NCBI GenBank assembly: GCA_964392415.1
Contig: CAYMPL010000001.1
Span: forward strand, 1 to 64,000
Source: CAYJMQ01 sp964392415
GTDB taxonomy: Bacteria; Bdellovibrionota; JACOXK01; 2-02-FULL-40-11
Reading direction: 5' to 3'
DNA length: 64,000 nucleotides
The notes below the pieces were generated by a model. That model saw only the letters and a program-made list of their open reading frames with translations, searched no databases and had not been told where the DNA came from. Shown here piece after piece: positions 60,312 through 64,000 of this stretch. Numbering within the stretch: position 1 is the first letter of the stretch; the number at the start of each line of letters is the position of its first letter. Both the position numbers and the translations under genes were made by a program.

Positions 60312-61664
60312 GTGAAAAAGATCTTTGTTCTCGATACAAATGTCTTGCTTTTCGACGCACAAGCCCTCTTTAAATTTCAGGATAACGATGTTGTCATTTG
60401 CATCACTGTTCTTGAAGAAATCGATAAATTCAAACGCGAGATGACAGAGACGGGGCGAAATGCCCGTCAATTTTCCCGTTATTTGGATGATCTCCGGAAA
60501 AAAGGGAGGCTTGCGCAAGGGGTTTCTCTAGGTAAGAATTTTGGGAATTTAAGGATTGATCTCGCCGAAGAGGAGCGAAGTCGAGGGGCTCGTTCTCCAA
60601 TGATTGTTGGCAATGTGACGGATCATATTCTTTTGGAAATGGCGCTTCGTCTTTCGCGAAAAAGCAAATATCCGGTTGTCTTTGTTTCAAAAGATACCAA
60701 TCTGCGGGTTCGCGCAGACACATTGGGTCTTCATACCGAAGATTATGAGACGACGCCGGTTGATATTGAGGAGCTCTATTCCGGTGTATCTGATATCCAA
60801 GTCTCCCGGAAATTTATTGATAAATTTTTCCAGGATCGAAAAATAGAGGTTAACGGGCGTTTTAAATTAAATCCAAATCAGTTTGTGATTTTAAAAGATG
60901 AAACGAATGAGTCTCATACGGCTCTCGCCCGTTATGATGTCAGTCAGCAGTCGCTCTTTCCCATTCGAAAACGACAAGAGGGGGTATGGGGGATTTTTCC
61001 CAAAAATGTTGAACAGAGTTTTGCGTTCGATTTGCTGCTGGATGATAGAGTGAAGCTGGTCACCCTTGTCGGAAAAGCGGGAACAGGTAAAACGCTTCTG
61101 GCGCTTGCAGCAGGTCTTTATAAGACGATTGATGAGGGATACTATCACCGGCTTCTCGTTTCCCGCCCCATTTTTCCGATGGGGAAAGATATTGGATATC
61201 TTCCTGGCGATATTGAAGAAAAATTGAACCCCTGGATGCAGCCTGTTTTTGACAACGTTGAGTTTTTGCTTGGAAATCCATCAATCAGCGCAAAAGAACG
61301 GGATCTTCAGCCAAGTCGAAAGGCAACGAATCGCTGCGCGGAACTGATGAATCAGGGAATGTTAAATATCGAACCGCTGACTTACATTCGGGGTCGTTCG
61401 ATTCCAAATCAATATATGATTGTAGATGAAGCGCAAAACTTAACGCCCCATGAAATCAAAACCATTATTACGCGTGTCGGAGAGAATACGAAGGTTATCC
61501 TAACGGGCGATTGTTATCAGATAGACAATCCATTTATCGACGGTTCAAACAATGGACTTACCTATGTGATTGAACGTTTTAAACATGAATCGATAGCCGG
61601 GCATGTGACGCTTACCAAAGGCGAGCGATCAGAACTTGCCGAGCTGGCTACGAATCTATTATGA
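60312..61664 (+). CDS. PIN-domain plus PhoH-family ATPase
   Basis: 450 residues from a GTG at 60312, giving VKKIFVLDTNVLLFD, the expected first strand of the PIN domain; the ATG-like frame start upstream lies in the terminator. PIN (about 1-150) has acidic residues at DTNV, EEID and KDTNLR. The PhoH domain (about 230-450) has Walker A LVGKAGTGKTLLALAA and Walker B IVDEAQNLTPHEIK. The pair is the PhoH2/YlaK-type RNase-helicase architecture. No ribosome binding site is obvious. Confidence 0.92.
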   Translation: MKKIFVLDTNVLLFDAQALFKFQDNDVVICITVLEEIDKFKREMTETGRNARQFSRYLDDLRKKGRLAQGVSLGKNFGNLRIDLAEEERSRGARSPMIVGNVTDHILLEMALRLSRKSKYPVVFVSKDTNLRVRADTLGLHTEDYETTPVDIEELYSGVSDIQVSRKFIDKFFQDRKIEVNGRFKLNPNQFVILKDETNESHTALARYDVSQQSLFPIRKRQEGVWGIFPKNVEQSFAFDLLLDDRVKLVTLVGKAGTGKTLLALAAGLYKTIDEGYYHRLLVSRPIFPMGKDIGYLPGDIEEKLNPWMQPVFDNVEFLLGNPSISAKERDLQPSRKATNRCAELMNQGMLNIEPLTYIRGRSIPNQYMIVDEAQNLTPHEIKTIITRVGENTKVILTGDCYQIDNPFIDGSNNGLTYVIERFKHESIAGHVTLTKGERSELAELATNLL

Positions 61665-61949
61665 TGACTTTTCTATTTTGAAAACAGCCAGAGGCCCTTC
61701 TTCCTGATGGCGTTCCGCAAGCTCGGTCAATTCCCGAGTGAGCGCGCGCATCGAGATGACATCCATGAGATCCTCACCCCAAAGCGCAATTTCAATTGAA
61801 AAGGGATCTTTTTTTACAGCTTCGTAATAGTCAATGAGCTGTGAAAGAAGATCTGTTTTTGAAAGATAAAACAGTTTTTCCTTCGGCATCATTATATTCT
61901 TATGTATTTTGTACTCTTTTAACGAAATGACATTATTTTTTTCGTCCAT
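61659..61949 (-). CDS. Small hypothetical protein
   Basis: 96 residues: NNVISLKEYKIHKN, then a helical body (LSQLIDYYEAVKKDPF, ISMRALTRELTELAERHQ). No family recognised. Its stop overlaps the phoH stop by six bases on the opposite strand. Probably real because the length is good and no other frame fits there, but support is moderate. Confidence 0.6.
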   Translation of the reverse strand: MDEKNNVISLKEYKIHKNIMMPKEKLFYLSKTDLLSQLIDYYEAVKKDPFSIEIALWGEDLMDVISMRALTRELTELAERHQEEGPLAVFKIEKSS

Positions 61950-62282
61950 ATCCCCCAGTGTCCCCCTTGCTGTCTATTGGGAGGTGTGCAGATGGATATT
62001 TGCAGCAACTTCTGTGCCATGAGGGAATCAGGGTGTTTCATTATGTAACTGATTGATATAATTAAAAATTTAATATGATGGTTTTTGTCATGCTTTGTAA
62101 AAAGTTGCTAAAGCCTCTGGCAGTGTAAGGTTCTTAAACAAAAAACTATTGAAATGGAAATTAGCGCATGTTACTGTCCAAACTAGATTTGTTTTGTCTT
62201 CAAGAAGTGGGATTGCGGAAGTATAAATCGGCAGTATTCGTAAAAGGAGACTGCGCTGATTACGCAAATCAGTACGAATGTA
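61950..62282. other. 333-base gap without a confident gene
   Basis: AT-rich in its central part (around 62055-62075). A minus-strand open frame at 62088-62297 overlaps the PilZ gene and has no recognisable content. No clear promoter, RNA or repeat was found. TAAAAGGAGA at 62241-62250 ends the gap and is the ribosome binding site discussed for the PilZ gene. Confidence 0.5.
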
Positions 62283-62612
62283 TTGAAGTATACGCAAAAC
62301 CCAAAAGACGCAAAGGAGGTTGTTCTCTCCGCTGCGTTTAATGATTTTGATGAATTCCTCATGTCCTATTCGACGGACATACAGGGTGGAGGTCTGTTTA
62401 TTGAAGCAGATAAATTGCTCCCCTTAGGGAGTAAAGTTCGTCTCTACTTTACATTAGCATCGAGTCGGATTCCGATTCTCGAAGGATATGGTGAGGTAGT
62501 TTCAATTCAACGGGAAGACCAGGAAAATGTAGGAGGAATGGCGATTAAATTTTTTGATCTGAGTGAAAAGAGCAGACAACTTCTTTCCCGTCTGGTAAAG
62601 AATTTTCTTTGA
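62283..62612 (+). CDS. PilZ-domain protein
   Basis: 109 residues from the TTG at 62283. FDEFLMSYSTDIQGGGLFIEADKLLPLGSKVRLYF and YGEVVSIQREDQENVGGMAIKFFDL are the PilZ pattern of deltaproteobacterial type, but the arginine-rich RxxxR loop for cyclic-di-GMP is not visible. A good ribosome binding site (AAAGGAG, 62243-62249) lies upstream of an in-frame CTG (62256) and ATT (62259), so the true start may be one of these non-standard codons. Such small proteins regulate motility or development. Confidence 0.8.
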   Translation: MKYTQNPKDAKEVVLSAAFNDFDEFLMSYSTDIQGGGLFIEADKLLPLGSKVRLYFTLASSRIPILEGYGEVVSIQREDQENVGGMAIKFFDLSEKSRQLLSRLVKNFL

Positions 62613-62727
62613 AATGGCAACCATTTTTCTTGAAAATGTCCTTTCATTTCGATAAGCTCCTTCCAATTTGTCAGTAGAGCTTTTTAAACAGGTCTTGCTT
62701 TGTGTTTATTTCTTGGGAGGTTAAGTT

Positions 62728-64000
62728 GTGAGGCAAGAAGTCAGTTGCCGCGTAACCGGTTCGATTATCGCTTATGTCCGCAAAGAAAAAAAGAACCTCG
62801 CGCGCTTATTGGAAGGAATTGAGCTTTCAGAAGAGCATCTGCTGGATACCAACAGTTGGGTGTCATCTGAGCTGGCAGATACTCTTTTTGCCCGCCTGGA
62901 GGAAATATTTTATGACAACCAAATTGTCTATAAAGTAGGTCTTGATTCATCTCGTCTCAATTCATGGGGGGCCCTTGATTCCGTTTTCCGGATGATTGGA
63001 GAGCCGCATCTCATCTATTATCAGGCCAGAAAATTTGCTTCCTATTTTTATAAAACCATTGAGATAAGAACTTTGGAAAAAAGTGATTTTCATGTCATTT
63101 TGAAATTCAGTGGCAAGAATATATCTCAGCGCCATCTTCAATATTTACGGGGGGCATTTGAGTCGATCCCAAAGTATTGGGATATTCCGGCCGCTCATTC
63201 CCAAGAGATCAGTGAGGATACCTTTGAGTTCAGATGGGAAAATAAGCAATTTTTCTTTGGTAAAAAAGATTCACAGATTTCTTTCAGTCCTCACCTGATT
63301 CAGGACACCATTCTTCAACTTGAAAAAACAATTGCCCTCATTGAAAAAAAGAATGGCGAGCTTCAGGAAAAGAATGAAGAATTGACAAAGGCAAATCAAA
63401 AACTCAAAGAAACGATTCAGGAAAAAATTCAAACAGAAAAAATGGCGTCGATTGGGCAGCTTGCGACAGGGGTTGCCCACGAAATTAATAATCCGCTCAG
63501 TTTTGTCATCAGCAATCTCAGCAGGGTGAGAGAATATGTTGGAAAGATGACGCTCATGATCGGTGAATACGATCAGATGGTTCATCAGGTTCAGGAAAAA
63601 GAAAAGGAAGAGATCAAAAGGATTTGTGAGAAAATTCTTGATATCCGGAAAACACGGGAAATCGACTACATTCTTGATGATTTTCCCTTAATTCTTTCGG
63701 AGTGTCAGGAAGGGCTCAGCCGGATGCAGTTGATTATTCAGGATTTGAACAGCTTTGCGCGTGTGGCTCCGGAAGAAATGGATTATTTTGATATACACGA
63801 AGGGATTGAGTCGACGCTTAATATTTTAAGATATGAATTGAAACGAAAGGCTGTTGTCAGAAAAGATTATGGCGTGCTTCCCAAGGTGAAATGCAATTTG
63901 TCCCGTCTGAATCAGGTTTTTTTAAATTTGCTGATGAATTCCTGCCAGGCGATTGAAGAGAAAGGGGAAATTAAGATTGAAACGAAACATCATGATTCAT
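62728..64000 (+). CDS. Sensor histidine kinase, C-terminus cut by the window
   Basis: GTG start with GGGAGG seven bases upstream. The frame stays open to the window end (about 424 residues visible). The N-terminal about 185 residues form an unnamed sensor domain (SCRVTGSIIAYVRKE, WGALDSVFRMIGEPHLIYY). A coiled coil follows (about 190-240), then the HisKA motif MASIGQLATGVAHEINNPL with the phospho-acceptor His, and the N-box LNQVFLNLLMNSCQAIEE of the HATPase domain, which continues past the end. No membrane helix is visible, so the kinase looks cytosolic. Confidence 0.9.
   Translation, partial: MRQEVSCRVTGSIIAYVRKEKKNLARLLEGIELSEEHLLDTNSWVSSELADTLFARLEEIFYDNQIVYKVGLDSSRLNSWGALDSVFRMIGEPHLIYYQARKFASYFYKTIEIRTLEKSDFHVILKFSGKNISQRHLQYLRGAFESIPKYWDIPAAHSQEISEDTFEFRWENKQFFFGKKDSQISFSPHLIQDTILQLEKTIALIEKKNGELQEKNEELTKANQKLKETIQEKIQTEKMASIGQLATGVAHEINNPLSFVISNLSRVREYVGKMTLMIGEYDQMVHQVQEKEKEEIKRICEKILDIRKTREIDYILDDFPLILSECQEGLSRMQLIIQDLNSFARVAPEEMDYFDIHEGIESTLNILRYELKRKAVVRKDYGVLPKVKCNLSRLNQVFLNLLMNSCQAIEEKGEIKIETKHHDS

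Noticed and set aside
60570..60605. Thirteenth repeat copy inside phoH
   Set aside because: GAGGAGCGAAGTCGAGGGG looks like a decayed copy, but the GTCAT head and GGATCTC tail are missing.
62088..62297. Minus-strand open frame of 69 codons
   Set aside because: Overlaps the start region of the PilZ gene, shows no recognisable motif and lacks a clear ribosome binding site.
1..64000. CRISPR array
   Set aside because: No regularly spaced short direct repeats with unique spacers and no cas-like genes were seen; the dispersed repeats are irregularly placed.
1..64000. Selenoprotein gene in this window
   Set aside because: All recognised families are full length without an internal TGA, so none could be supported despite the tRNA-Sec.

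Overview
The window is one contiguous stretch of a Gram-negative bacterial chromosome, AT-leaning (mid-40s percent GC by eye, not counted) and densely coded on both strands. Tol-Pal parts, Lgt, SecDF-YajC, outer-membrane beta-barrels and many lipoproteins show a double membrane. The gene style (PP2C phosphatase, TPR and M23 proteins, two ArsA ATPases, FolE2-type queuosine genes, PilZ protein, GAF/sigma-54 regulator, T. ferrooxidans-type GshA) suggests a deltaproteobacterial-type lineage such as Myxococcota, Bdellovibrionota or a related uncultured group. That placement is inference; there is no rRNA here.

Layout. 1-2.4 kb: end of a tol operon (TolR/ExbD-TolA-TolB). 2.5-10 kb: a one-heme cytochrome/outer-membrane-barrel fusion, GshA, RarA, NadK, PP2C phosphatase, M23 factor and YggS. 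10.05-13.03 kb: tRNA-Phe(GAA) followed by an island bounded by a perfect 45-bp direct repeat of the tRNA 3' part, copies exactly 2,900 bp apart. It holds a secreted nuclease, two lipoproteins, a zinc-ribbon membrane protein and an XRE regulator, but no integrase. A Phd/RelE toxin-antitoxin pair lies just outside. 13.7-17.6 kb: sigma-54 activator, DUF374 acyltransferase, NagZ. 17.7-21.3 kb: a barrel-like protein and three consecutive MetE-family genes. 21.4-29 kb: CtpA, a CysZ/EI24 membrane protein, two ArsA-family ATPases, a lipase-like hydrolase, a divergent PRPP synthetase and a subtilisin. A selenocysteine tRNA (UCA anticodon) sits at 29.1 kb. 29.2-38.7 kb: TPR protein, DUF4143 ATPase, a secreted terpenoid-cyclase-fold protein beside a secreted SUMF1-domain protein, a lipoprotein, the OppD/OppF ATPases and a response regulator. 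38.8-42.4 kb: Lgt, ComM, citrate synthase. 42.5-51 kb: one long operon-like run cysD-cysN-cysC-tgt-yajC-secD-secF-recJ. 51.2-53.9 kb: a phasin-like protein, then queD-folE2-queC-DUF366. 53.9-58.7 kb: a minus-strand trio of barrel protein, large metzincin-type lipoprotein protease and a second lipoprotein. 59-64 kb: a lipoprotein with a very strong ribosome binding site, PIN-PhoH ATPase, PilZ protein and a histidine kinase cut by the window end.

A dispersed repeat, roughly GTCATYCYGAG...GAAGGATCTC, occurs at no fewer than 12 places. It fills short gaps between genes, several of them convergent, and also lies in frame inside protein genes: in yggS, one arsA and the SUMF1 gene, in the signal peptides of nagZ and the SUMF1 gene, and at the N-terminus of cysC. 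It is the main structural theme of the window.

Functional links: CysDNC makes PAPS from sulfate. Tgt and QueD/FolE2/QueC belong to queuosine modification of tRNA. SecDF-YajC, Lgt and the Tol genes support the envelope that carries the many lipoproteins. The MetE-like trio probably makes methionine. The tRNA-Sec implies selenoproteins elsewhere in the genome; none is evident here.
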